Below are positions 8,996-17,234 of a stretch of DNA of 47,229 nucleotides, piece by piece. Origin of the DNA: Symploca sp. SIO2C1 (GTDB taxonomy: Bacteria; Cyanobacteriota; Cyanobacteriia; Cyanobacteriales; Coleofasciculaceae); contig JAAHGL010000041.1 of the NCBI GenBank assembly GCA_010692635.1, forward strand, positions 1 through 47,229, written 5' to 3'. The stretch's first letter is position 1. Every line of letters begins with the position of its first letter. The notes under the pieces were generated by a model that had not been told where the DNA came from, ran no database searches, and was given only the letters and a program-made list of their open reading frames with translations. The position numbers and the translations under genes were made by a program.

Positions 8996-9046
8996 CCAAT
9001 ACTTTGTACAGATCTTTGTCTTGCTCCCCTTTTGCCAAGAGATGCA

Positions 9047-9169
9047 GGGTGAGCAAAATTAGGGAAGGAATTTCTAGCTAAGTATCCTCTCAAATCATTA
9101 CTTCTCCTTTGTTTCCGCATCTCCCTATCTCCCTATCTCCCCATCTCCCCACCCTTTTTTTCGCTCACC
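9047..9169. repeat. capped tandem-repeat module (ATCTCCCT/ATCTCCCC octamers)
   Basis: Left cap GGGTGAGCAAAATTAGGG and right cap CCCCACCCTTTTTTTCGCTC enclose four octamers of the ATCTCCCN type. It has the same cap layout as 3441-3541 but a different octamer. It lies between the lectin remnant and the 3' end of the next lectin gene. Confidence 0.6.
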
Positions 9170-9209
9170 GGAGGGCGCACGTCGGTGCGCCCCTACGTTG
9201 CATCCAATT

Positions 9210-10442
9210 TCAAAAAGCTTGAAAATATTTATCCGGGTTAAAGTTGGATGCCTGCCTGACATAAATTCCTAGATTTAACAGAAAGTATTGGTAGGCAGAG
9301 CGCTGCTGTAGGGGAGCATTGGCGATATCTCCGGCAAAGGTTGTATAGGTGCCATGTAAACCGACAATTTCACAACCCTCTGGAGCCTCTAGGGTGACGA
9401 TTTGTTTTTCTAGAAGTTTGGCAGGCAAGGTTAATAATTGAAAGCTCCCTCCCACTGCTACCTCATCCAATTGGCTAGAACTAGGAATCTCCAAGTAAGA
9501 GCCGTCATTAGCTTCAAACTTGAGGGTATAAAAACCACAGAATTCTAATCGTTGTCCCTGAGTTGTTTCTGCATGAATCCAAACCCCGGTAATTTTAGTG
9601 AAATGTTTTTCTAAGGCAATCTCTCGACGGGAATCGTCAACCTTATCAGGAGCATTCGCCTCAGTATTGGTATCATCTCTATCCCCTAAACTTAACAGAT
9701 GACAGATATCTTGACAGCTCTCCGGTATATCCACACTCAGTTCCTGCCAAAAAAGTTGGGGAGCATAGGAAATTGGACACCTATTATTATAAAATTTTAA
9801 GCCTTTTAATCTTGGCTCTGGGTAGTATTCAGGAGGAAGAGCATCGAATGTTCCTGTGGTTTGAACTTCGCCCTGTTGGGCTGCTGGAGGTAATGGCTCT
9901 AATTTTTTGATACTGTAGTCAGGAGTTGGTTCAGAACCGACGGCAATAGGCTGTGGCTTGAGTAAATCATTACAAAGTTGGTCATCGTCGATATACCGTA
10001 GTTCCCATTGTTGGTAAGGTTCAATCTGTTCCTCATCAGTTAGGTAGTGTAGCTCTTCACAAACTACATTATCGGAGAATTCATTAGTCTTGGAAAAATC
10101 TGGGAGCTCTTGTTCAATATAGTCTTCTATTGCTTCCAAAGCATGGTAATTTAACCGACACTTCAGTATCCCTTGGTCATTAAGTGCCCATTTTTGGCTG
10201 TAACTTTGCTTGATTGGTTGGAGATTGACTTGGCAGGGAGGTTGAAAAGTCAAGGCTTGGGAACCATCGAGGGTAGTAATTAATCCTTCGTCGGTAATCA
10301 ACCATTTTTGCGTATCAGTAACCTTGGTTTCCGTTTTTGCTGCTTCAGGATTAATCACGCAAATTACTTCTTTACCTTCGCGGCTACTATCCAGCAAAAA
10401 GCCCCGTTCCTTATTGATGATTTTGATGGCTTTAGTACTCAT
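9210..10442 (-). CDS. ricin-B-type (QxW) lectin with jacalin-like C-terminal domain, divergent paralogue
   Basis: The N-terminal trefoil starts IKIINKERGFLLDS and contains three canonical QxW motifs: QKW (45-47), QKW (83-85) and QQW (144-146). The linker carries YPEPRLKGLKF, matching the EPRI motif of its neighbours. The C-terminal domain holds KITGVWIHAET, GFYTLKFEANDGSYLEI and EKQIVTLEAPEGCEIVGLHG...LNLGIYVRQ, a jacalin-like pattern. At 410 residues it is shorter than its two paralogues and clearly more diverged, so it is an older duplicate. There is no signal peptide. AGGAGCG lies upstream of the start. Likely carbohydrate binding; the ligand is unknown. Confidence 0.7.
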   Translation of the reverse strand: MSTKAIKIINKERGFLLDSSREGKEVICVINPEAAKTETKVTDTQKWLITDEGLITTLDGSQALTFQPPCQVNLQPIKQSYSQKWALNDQGILKCRLNYHALEAIEDYIEQELPDFSKTNEFSDNVVCEELHYLTDEEQIEPYQQWELRYIDDDQLCNDLLKPQPIAVGSEPTPDYSIKKLEPLPPAAQQGEVQTTGTFDALPPEYYPEPRLKGLKFYNNRCPISYAPQLFWQELSVDIPESCQDICHLLSLGDRDDTNTEANAPDKVDDSRREIALEKHFTKITGVWIHAETTQGQRLEFCGFYTLKFEANDGSYLEIPSSSQLDEVAVGGSFQLLTLPAKLLEKQIVTLEAPEGCEIVGLHGTYTTFAGDIANAPLQQRSAYQYFLLNLGIYVRQASNFNPDKYFQAF

Positions 10443-10476
10443 ATTTTATTGTTCGCTCCTGTTGTGCAATGAAATA

Positions 10477-10617
10477 AATTATCAATTGATAATTGATAAT
10501 TGGTTAATTTGGTCTAATACCTCTTTAAAAATGCAAGGAAATATTTTCCTTAGATTCAATCTTCTTCTTTATTTCGAGAGGTAATTATCCATTATCCATT
10601 GTTCATTATCAATTATT
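10477..10617. repeat. two short heptamer patches (TGATAAT; ATTATCC)
   Basis: AATTATCAATTGATAATTG-type units at about 10477-10503 and TTATCCATTATCCATT units at 10582-10617 occupy the 184-base gap between two lectin genes. The first patch is a near-palindrome. No gene is seen. Confidence 0.6.
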
Positions 10618-10626
10618 GAATGAGAT

Positions 10627-11964
10627 TTAGGAGTATCTTGGTAAATCAACATCTGTTGATGCCGGTCTTTGATAAATTCCTAATTGTGAAATCGTCTTGT
10701 ATAGTCTATAGTAATCAGAGTAAGAAGTCCTACCATAGAAACCGACAATTTCATAACCTGGATCAGCCTCTAAGGTTACGATATGTTTCTCTTTAAGAGT
10801 TCCAGTCAAGCCGGGAGCGTAAGGTAACGGAACGGTTTGTCCAACGCTCATCCTATTGCCTACATTAGAAGCACTGTAATGTAGAGAATAGTCTCCTGGA
10901 TTCATTCTGTATGGACAGGCCATATTATTACTACTAGCAGTAGAATGACATGCCGCTTCTGGTGTTGGAGACAATAAGAAAGAGCCGTCATTAGCTTCAA
11001 ATTTTAGTGATGTAAAACCACAAAATGTTATAGCTGGAAATTCGTTTGAAATACTACCCCTTACTCTGTAGTTAGCCTGTTTTCTGTGAGCCTCTATACA
11101 ACACCAAATGCCAGTTACTTTAGTCAAATACTTCTTAATGTTTATTGACCCTGTACTCCATAACTGCTGTTCTCTTGAAGTAGTATAAGAACATCGACTA
11201 CCTCCAGATAATGGGTAAAAATAACCATATTCATCTCCTAGTTTGTCACGTACTAGCTTACGTTGAACATCTGTATCAGCATAAAGCTCTTGCCAATTTA
11301 ATCTTAGATACAGCGGTATAAACGGAAACGGTTTCCTGGTGTACACAATACGACTAATTCTCGGTTCTTTGTAAAACTTGCCCCCGTAAGACACCTTCGC
11401 TGGATTATAGTCAAATGAAGGACCACCATGACTACCGTAACAGCGATAGTTTTTCGGCTCAGCATCACCTTTTTTAGCAATTAATGGCCGGTAATCAACT
11501 ATTTTTTTCTTCTCTAATAAATCATTAGCCGAGCCACTGCCGTCTACATACTCCACTGTCCATTTTTCATTCTCCAGAGGTGTATTCGGAGAAAAGGGTG
11601 TCCGACAAACTACACTGTCAGAAAAATCGACAGGCAGAGACAGATCAAAAAAATTGTCTTCTTCCGATTGCCAACTATACTTATTTAACTCACATTGCAG
11701 CACTCCTTCTTTACTGATCACCCATTTTTGGCTCTTATCGTTATTTCTTGGTGGCTCAAGAGTTAATTTGTTGGGAGCTTGAAAAGTTAAAGCTTGAGAT
11801 CCATTAAGAGTAGTGATTAACCTGTCGTCGGTTATTAACCATTGTTGAGTGCTCCTAGCCAAGCTCGGCATAGTTACACAAACTAGATTTTCTCCTGGTT
11901 TTCTCTCACTATCGAGTCGGTAACTAGCGTCTTTGTTAATGAGATATACAGGTTTACTACTCAT
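10627..11964 (-). CDS. ricin-B-type (QxW) lectin with jacalin-like C-terminal domain
   Basis: The first 140 residues are nearly the same as in the 7487-8815 protein (VYLINKDASYRLDS, QQW 40-42, QKW 79-81, EKW near 134), so the two are recent duplicates. The middle of the protein differs strongly, apart from KEPRISRI. The C-terminal region includes VTGIWCCIEAH, ITFCGFTSLKFEANDGSFLL and KHIVTLEADPGYEIVGFYG...ISQLGIYQRPAS, the same jacalin-like module. The sequence between SLKFEANDG and GTLKEK varies most, which suggests ligand-specificity loops (inference). No signal peptide. SD TAGGAGC precedes the start in a leader shared with 7487-8815. Confidence 0.7.
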   Translation of the reverse strand: MSSKPVYLINKDASYRLDSERKPGENLVCVTMPSLARSTQQWLITDDRLITTLNGSQALTFQAPNKLTLEPPRNNDKSQKWVISKEGVLQCELNKYSWQSEEDNFFDLSLPVDFSDSVVCRTPFSPNTPLENEKWTVEYVDGSGSANDLLEKKKIVDYRPLIAKKGDAEPKNYRCYGSHGGPSFDYNPAKVSYGGKFYKEPRISRIVYTRKPFPFIPLYLRLNWQELYADTDVQRKLVRDKLGDEYGYFYPLSGGSRCSYTTSREQQLWSTGSINIKKYLTKVTGIWCCIEAHRKQANYRVRGSISNEFPAITFCGFTSLKFEANDGSFLLSPTPEAACHSTASSNNMACPYRMNPGDYSLHYSASNVGNRMSVGQTVPLPYAPGLTGTLKEKHIVTLEADPGYEIVGFYGRTSYSDYYRLYKTISQLGIYQRPASTDVDLPRYS

Positions 11965-12002
11965 GTTTTTGCTCCTAATTTTCTAAATGGATAATTTCAA
12001 TG

Positions 12003-12081
12003 ATGGCTAATGGCTAATAGCTAATAGCTAATGGCTAATGGCTAATGGCTAATGGCTAATGTCTAATGGCTAATGGCTAAT
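12003..12081. repeat. heptamer STRR array (TAATGGC / TAATAGC)
   Basis: About eleven tandem units, the same family as the array behind hemA, lie upstream of the 10627-11964 lectin gene. Confidence 0.9.
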
Positions 12082-12176
12082 CTCTGAATAAACACGGAGT
12101 CTCTGAGTCAGGTAACAGGGAAGAGAATTGTTTCTCCCTGCCTTCTTACACTAGTGAGACGACAATGCTATATCTG

Positions 12177-12249
12177 TAGTTTGGGTAGAGCGCTAGCGAC
12201 ACCCAACAAACCACGACATCGTTGGGTTTCGTTCCTCAACCCAACCTAC
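12177..12249. repeat. GTAGKTTGGGT inverted-repeat element
   Basis: GTAGTTTGGGTAGAGCG at the left end pairs with CGTTCCTCAACCCAACCTAC at the right end, with CACCCAACA and GTTGGGTTTCG inside. It is the same family as 31082-31160 and 8962-8995. Confidence 0.75.
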
Positions 12250-12286
12250 ACTCATACCCACAGTTTTAGTCTGGACAAACTACTAG

Positions 12287-12389
12287 TGCAGCACGGCGGA
12301 AATAAGTGACCAGTTTGAGATCGATAGAATCCTTACTCTATAAGCATTCTTAATTCTTAATTCTTCATTCTTAATTCCGCGCAGCGGTA
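12287..12389 (-). mobile_element. 103-bp MITE-like element, CTAG target duplication (copy 2 of 4)
   Basis: Inverted relative to copy 1, with the same ends (TGCAGCACGGCGG / CGCGCAGCGGTA), core AGAATCCTTACTCTATAAGC and TTCTTAA units. CTAG lies at 12283-12286 and 12390-12393. The right-hand CTAG supplies the TAG stop of the adjoining minus-strand FG-GAP gene. Confidence 0.8.
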
Positions 12390-14225
12390 CTAGCTTCCAG
12401 CTTGAAAAACGTGAACAGCACCAGTATTCTCTGTACCAGAAGTATCAGCTCCTTGTGCCCCAACAATCGCCACCTCCTCACTGATGGCTACAGAACAGCC
12501 GAAAAGATCATTACTCTGTAATTCAGAGGGTTGGAGTGGTTGTGTTGGTTTTTTGAGTAGTTGCCAGGTTTCTCCTTCCAACTCAAAGATGTAGGCAGCT
12601 CCAGCATTAGTTTTCCCAGCAACATCGGCTTGGTTTGCCCCAACAATCGCTATCTTCTTGCTGATAGCTACAGAACAGCCGAAACCATCATTGCTCTGTA
12701 ATTGAGAGGGTTGAAGTGGTCCTCCTTTTTGTTCCCAAGTTTCCCCTTTCAACTCAAAAATGTAGGCAGCTCCAGCATAAGTTTTGCCCCCAGCAACAGC
12801 GGCTTGGTTTGCTCCCACAATCGCTATCTTGCCACTGATGGCGACAGAATAACCAAAGGAGTCCCGGCTCTCCAAATCAGAAGATGTGAGTTTCTGTTTT
12901 TGTGTCCAGGTTTCTCCTTGCCGTTCAAAGATGTAAGCAGCTCCAGCATTATCTTTACCAGAAACATCGGCTGTTTTTGCCCCAACAATCGCTACATCTC
13001 CACTGATAGCTACAGAACAGCCAAATTGATCACCGTTTTTCCCATCAGAGGGTCGGAGTGGCGAGCCTTTTTGTGTCCAAGTTTCTCCTTCTAAGTGGTA
13101 GATGTAAGCTGCTCCCATATTCGGTTTGCCAGGAGCATCGGCTGCTTGTGCTCCAACAATCGCTACATCCTCACTGATAGCTACAGAACAGCCGAATTGA
13201 TCTCCTATATTTCCCTCAGAATGCTGGAGTGCCGGTTTTTCGTCCCAAGTTGCTCCTTTTAATTGGTAAATGTAGGCTGATCCTGCATCCGTTTGGCTAG
13301 CATCGCCTAAAAGTACCCCGACAATCGCCGCCTTTTCAGTAATGCCGACGGAATAGCCGAAGTAGTCACTACCCTTCAAATCAGACGGTTGCAGTGGCCC
13401 TGCTTTTTTCGTCCAGGTTCCCCCATCCCATTGGTAGATGTAGGCAGCTCCGGCATTGGCTTTACCACCAGCATCCTTTTGCACTGCCCCAACAATCGCC
13501 GTTTTCTTACTGACGGCGACAGACCAGCCAAAGCCGTCATTAGCCTGCAAATCAGAGGTTGGCAGTTTGCTGTGCTTCAGTTTTTCCCAAGAAGGAGGCG
13601 AATCTGCCGCAAGATCTGCTTGAATGTCCTTATAGTCTATTTTTTCCTGGGCGCAATCGAAAAGGGCAAACCGCCCTTCCTCGAAGCTGCCGTCGATGTC
13701 AAATTCCAGACTGCCATTTACCCAGATTTGCAACTTGGTTTTGGTGAAAACAAACTTGAACTTATAGTCTTTATTGTGTTCCCATTTGACCGAGCCTAGG
13801 GTTTTCGCCTTAGCTACCTTATCTTTTTCCAACAGTCCAAACAACTTAATGAATCGGGGAATACCCTTCAATTGCGATAACTTCAGCCCAGGGGAATGAT
13901 CGTCTCTGGCTAACCAATTGAGCAGGAGAAAATCAGCATCTTTGTTGCTAGTATCCCCAGGCTTGAAGTTCAAGGCAAAGCCAATAAAGTTATTATGCTG
14001 ACTCGGCTCAGCATAAAGTGTAACTTCGATGGTGTGACCCAAGGCGTTAAAGTCACTGTAGAAAAAGGTAGGCAAGGACTGTTCCAATTGGTCAACTGAG
14101 TTGCCTTTGCCATCAGGTACGATCTTCCAGTCTGGTTTATCCTTAAGCCCTTTAAACCTTTCTGCATCAATATCTTTCCTCAGATAGGTTTCGGCTGTCC
14201 ACTTAGTTAAATCAACGGGTTTCAT
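12390..14225 (-). CDS. seven-repeat FG-GAP propeller protein with thrombospondin-C-like N-terminal domain
   Basis: A 611-residue paralogue of the gene at 3601. The N-terminal 205 residues (MKPVDLTKWTAETYLRKDI) carry the same TSPC-like signatures (NNFIGFALNFKPGDTSNKDA, YKFKFVFTKTKLQIWVNGSL, GRFALFDCAQEKIDY). Seven FG-GAP repeats follow, of the form FGxSVAISxxVAIVGA...AGAAYIF, more diverged from one another than those of the 3601 protein, so this copy looks older. No signal peptide or anchor is seen. The leader (CTCACCAAAATACGAAC) is related to that of the 3601 gene, so the duplication included upstream DNA. The stop codon sits exactly in the target duplication of a MITE-like element. It is probably an extracellular or surface binding protein, but the export route is not evident. 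Confidence 0.75.
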   Translation of the reverse strand: MKPVDLTKWTAETYLRKDIDAERFKGLKDKPDWKIVPDGKGNSVDQLEQSLPTFFYSDFNALGHTIEVTLYAEPSQHNNFIGFALNFKPGDTSNKDADFLLLNWLARDDHSPGLKLSQLKGIPRFIKLFGLLEKDKVAKAKTLGSVKWEHNKDYKFKFVFTKTKLQIWVNGSLEFDIDGSFEEGRFALFDCAQEKIDYKDIQADLAADSPPSWEKLKHSKLPTSDLQANDGFGWSVAVSKKTAIVGAVQKDAGGKANAGAAYIYQWDGGTWTKKAGPLQPSDLKGSDYFGYSVGITEKAAIVGVLLGDASQTDAGSAYIYQLKGATWDEKPALQHSEGNIGDQFGCSVAISEDVAIVGAQAADAPGKPNMGAAYIYHLEGETWTQKGSPLRPSDGKNGDQFGCSVAISGDVAIVGAKTADVSGKDNAGAAYIFERQGETWTQKQKLTSSDLESRDSFGYSVAISGKIAIVGANQAAVAGGKTYAGAAYIFELKGETWEQKGGPLQPSQLQSNDGFGCSVAISKKIAIVGANQADVAGKTNAGAAYIFELEGETWQLLKKPTQPLQPSELQSNDLFGCSVAISEEVAIVGAQGADTSGTENTGAVHVFQAGS

Positions 14226-14410
14226 AAACTTTTTTGATCCTCACCAAAATACGAACTATATAAGCAGGTACACAAAGTCTGCGCAGCGTTCTCAAAGAGT
14301 CAGATCTCCCAGATACCAGAGATGCTACGCTGCTAACGCACCTAAGCGAAGTATTCCTAAGGGTATTGCTGAACTTCGTCCGCTCTGCGAACACAAACAC
14401 TTTCACGTCA

Positions 14411-14561
14411 GGTGAGGTGAAATTTACAGTGGCTCTGAAGAAACACCGAGTCAGGAGTCAGAAGTCAGGAGTCAAGAGATTTGACAAAAGTTTCTTCACT
14501 CATTACTCATTACTCATTACCCATTACTCAAAAAAGCTCTCCCACAGCTTTTTTCACCTCA
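14411..14561 (+). repeat. capped tandem-repeat module (AGTCAGG and CATTACT heptamers)
   Basis: Left cap GGTGAGGTGAAATTTACAGT and right cap GCTCTCCCACAGC..TTTCACCTCA enclose two STRR blocks, AGTCAGG/AGTCAGA and CATTACT. The reverse-oriented copy at 39233-39400 has the same caps and the same CATTACT block but replaces the first block with GGCAGAG/GGCAGAA units. Directly to its right (14562-14585) is a detached right end of the TAGGACTTACGCAC element. Confidence 0.8.
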
Positions 14562-14585
14562 GCATGACAGTTGAGGGCGTAAGTG

Positions 14586-15882
14586 CTACTCTCTCTTGTT
14601 TAGTTTCTTATTTCCAGCTTGATATTTCTCAATACAGAAGGCTAACGTATCGTTCCAAACAACCACCGATAACCTGCTTTTCTTACTCATTTTATGCAGA
14701 AATGCTTATGTACAATGCCAGGGCAAAACTGTCCTAGAAGGACGAGTCTTAAAACCGATTATTTTTGTCAAAATCAGCGATCGCTATGTTGATGCTCATA
14801 GCACGAATTCTTGAAATGCTAATTTTGACAATCTTTCAGAGAAAAATATGTACTAGCTGTAAGGTTAATGCTCCCCGAGCTCTGAAAGACTTTAGCGAAG
14901 TACTGAGATTGCTAACTTTTAACAAAAGTCGTTAGTTGTTAACATCCTTCTTAGGGTCAATACAATGTTTGGGTAGAAGATTGGGATTTTTTGCGCATTT
15001 AAATTGTGATTTAAATCTGAAGATAAAGCTTAATGAAAAAAGGATACAAGAATTATATTAACCTAATTTAAGAGTATCTTACATTGATAATTAGTTGCCA
15101 TGCTTATATTGCTAATTTACTATCTTTAGATAGATTGACAAAATGTCTTAATAGAGGATAAGGAAAATAAACCACCAGTTAAAAGGTGAAATTTTTTCAT
15201 CGGGACTGCCTTCTTGCCCTAGCGATCGCATAGATCTCAAATGGGTTCTATAGCAGTTCTCGCATCCGTGAAGTACAGATCCAATTCCCAATTCCCAATT
15301 CCCAATTCCCAAAAAACAGGATCTTTCTACCTCATCTAAATGAGAAACGCTATATTTTGTCTAAAATAGGCTTGACAAAAAACAAAACCGTGTGATAGTT
15401 TTATGCCAAATAATTAGAAAAATCAGGAATTTTTCCCTAACTGGCAATCAGTAAAATTAGTCAGATATAGCAACTCTAAATTGGTTGGGACAAGTGAGCA
15501 GCCTGGAACCCAGGTATAACAATAATTTCTTTTTTGAAAATTGCTACAACCCATTTATGAGGGCTGTATCTAGACATTGCAATTTTTTTGCGAAGTGCAT
15601 CTCATAATTAATTCCTGATCAATGAACTCCAGTAAAGTATATAGTAAAGTCTCAATTTGAACATATAAATTGAAACTTCAAATAAAAAACAAGTTCATTG
15701 CTGAATATTTAGCACCTGACACTACAAGTAGAAAAACAATACTTGCTAAAAAATACCACAATTCACCCCAATCAATGAAAAACAAGCCAAGCTATTGGGT
15801 TATCTTATAGTCATTACTATGATGACTATTTTTATTCCCTTTGCTCAAGAAAGATTGAGACGCTCTGACCCTGGGTGTTCTA
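14586..15882. other. gene-free region
   Basis: No plausible coding region; open frames here are short and cross repeats. Visible structure: an inverted repeat TTGTCAAAATCAGC / GCTAATTTTGACAA at about 14767-14833. A 9-bp inverted repeat CTTTCAGAG / CTCTGAAAG lies at about 14836-14890, and a second copy of the AACAAAAGTCG...CATCCTTCTTA repeat lies at 14921-14957. The rest is AT-rich. It could hold the distant promoter of the glycosyltransferase or an unannotated RNA. Confidence 0.5.
15249..15354. repeat. inverted-repeat element with TATAGC ends and AATTCCC cargo
   Basis: The left end TATAGCAGTTCTCGCAT and the inverted right end TATAGCGTTTCTCATTTAGA are imperfect terminal repeats sharing an inner GATCC. 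Between them lie four AATTCCC heptamers. This is another element that carries an STRR block between inverted caps. Confidence 0.65.
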
Positions 15883-15886
15883 CTTA

Positions 15887-15984
15887 ATGCAGCGCGGCGG
15901 AAATAACCCACCAGGAAAGAGATCGATAGAATCCTTACTCTATAAGCATTCTTAATTCTTAATTCTTAATTCGGCGCAGCGGTA
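15887..15984 (-). mobile_element. 98-bp MITE-like element, CTTA target duplication (copy 3 of 4)
   Basis: Same family and orientation as copy 2, with core AGAATCCTTACTCTATAAGC and three TTCTTAA units. CTTA lies at 15883-15886 and 15985-15988. With copy 4 it forms an inverted pair around the glycosyltransferase gene. Confidence 0.8.
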
Positions 15985-16032
15985 CTTAGTGTGCCTAAAA
16001 TTTTCCCAAAGAATAACAACATATAGGAAATA

Positions 16033-16869
16033 ATGGTTGTTGATTACCCGTCTAGTAACCCCAAGCTTGTCACATCAAAAAACTCAGTTGCAACAATCGA
16101 AAAACCCCTTACCAGTGGTTCAGTAACCATCCTGATCCCTGCGCTCAATGAGGCAGGTAATCTACCCAGACTCTTATCTTTACTCAACGAAACCTTTCAA
16201 AATCTTGGTTACGAATTGCCTGTTCTGGTAATTAACGATGGTAGTACGGATGAGACTCCGAAAGTTCTGGAGAACCTACAACAAAAATATTCCTTTTTAG
16301 AGGTTGTTCACCACAGTACTCGCCAAGGAGTTACCCAAGTTTGGAAAACTGCTTTAACACAAGCCCAAACTGATTGGCTCTTTTGGGGACAAGGGGATCT
16401 CGAAAGTGATCCACGGGTAGACATACCCACACTGCTAAATGCTGTAACCACGGGAGTAGATGCAGTGGCAGGCTGGCGACAAAATCGTGGCGATGGCAAA
16501 ACCGGAGCTTCCCAACTTGCTAATCGAGCCTGTCAGCTAGCTTTTGGCATGACTATCCACGACATGAACTGGATCAAATTGCTCCGTAGGGATGCCTTAG
16601 TTGCGCTGCCTCTTGAGTTAATTACCCATCGCTATCTGCTAGCAATTCTTAGTGCGATGGGCTATCGTGTGGTTGAAGTTCCCACTCCTTGGTATCCTCG
16701 TTTTTCAGGAGTTAGTAAATTTGGTTATGGGCGTCTAGTAACTTCAAGTCTTGACTTTATCAGGGTATTGGTCTGGTTTTACTTTAATCTGGGTAAAAAC
16801 AAAGTTTTTTCTAAGTTAATATGGGCTACAAACTTCTATACAGAACATTTAGTTGTGAGAAGGTATTAG
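16033..16869 (+). CDS. family 2 glycosyltransferase (polyprenyl-phosphate sugar transferase-like)
   Basis: A 278-residue GT-A fold protein. It has VTILIPALNEAGNLPRLL, VINDGSTDET for nucleotide-sugar binding and GQGDLESDP in place of the usual DADLQ-type motif. GMTIHDMNWIKLLRRD corresponds to the conserved D-x-x-x-R-xxRR region of dolichol-phosphate mannosyltransferase-like enzymes. It ends in a moderately hydrophobic segment without a clear membrane anchor, so it is likely cytoplasmic or peripheral and transfers a sugar to a lipid carrier or glycan. It is flanked by inverted copies of a MITE-like element, and its TAG stop lies in the TTAG target duplication of the right-hand copy. The adaptor and acyltransferase genes downstream suggest a surface-glycan context. 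Confidence 0.85.
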   Translation: MVVDYPSSNPKLVTSKNSVATIEKPLTSGSVTILIPALNEAGNLPRLLSLLNETFQNLGYELPVLVINDGSTDETPKVLENLQQKYSFLEVVHHSTRQGVTQVWKTALTQAQTDWLFWGQGDLESDPRVDIPTLLNAVTTGVDAVAGWRQNRGDGKTGASQLANRACQLAFGMTIHDMNWIKLLRRDALVALPLELITHRYLLAILSAMGYRVVEVPTPWYPRFSGVSKFGYGRLVTSSLDFIRVLVWFYFNLGKNKVFSKLIWATNFYTEHLVVRRY

Positions 16870-16987
16870 TACTGCTGCGCGGAATTAAGAATTAAGAATT
16901 AAGAATTAAGAATTAAGAATTAAGAATGCTTATAGAGTAAGGATTCTATCGCTCTCTTTCCTGGTGGGTTATTTCCGCCTTACTGTA
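16870..16987 (+). mobile_element. 118-bp MITE-like element, TTAG target duplication (copy 4 of 4)
   Basis: Same ends and core as copies 1-3 but with six AATTAAG heptamers, the longest array of the four; the unit number explains the length difference. TTAG lies at 16866-16869 and 16988-16991. The left TTAG contains the stop codon of the glycosyltransferase gene. Confidence 0.8.
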
Positions 16988-17013
16988 TTAGATATAAACC
17001 AAAGGGTCTAGTG

Positions 17014-17119
17014 TTATACCAAATCCGGTTACTACAGAACACATATCTTATTGAGAAAATCTTGATATATCGCTTGTAGTTGACTTATGTGTGGTATAGC
17101 TAAAGCGGATTTGGTATTA
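17014..17119. mobile_element. MITE-like element with ACCAAATCCG inverted repeats
   Basis: TTATACCAAATCCG at the left end and CGGATTTGGTATTA at the right give roughly 14-bp terminal repeats around 80 bases of non-coding DNA, which also holds ACACATA / TATGTGT arms. It has no coding capacity. Confidence 0.65.
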
Positions 17120-17192
17120 GGTGTGAAAGCATCTAATTTTGGTAAAGAAAGTAGTGCGAGCATCTTGCTCGCATTCGGTAATTATTTCAATG

Positions 17193-17232
17193 CCTAATAC
17201 CTAACACCTAACACCTAACACCTAACACCTAA
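17193..17232. repeat. heptamer STRR array (CCTAACA) immediately upstream of a start codon
   Basis: Five to six CCTAACA/CCTAATA units end two bases before the ATG of the HlyD-type gene, so they replace the usual ribosome-binding region; no Shine-Dalgarno is visible. Similar units occur at 32590-32637 and around 44755. Confidence 0.85.
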
Positions 17233-17234
17233 TA

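Noticed and set aside
12702-13094. 130-codon plus-strand frame, and similar frames at 13389 and 6661
   Set aside because: Antisense shadows of the FG-GAP and TSPC-like genes; repetitive because the real gene is repetitive.
14366-14737. 123-codon open frame
   Set aside because: It runs through the capped tandem-repeat module and codes for repeat-derived residues (HYSLLITHYS).
15883-16991. Composite transposon carrying the glycosyltransferase
   Set aside because: Each flanking copy has its own target duplication (CTTA and TTAG), which shows separate insertions.
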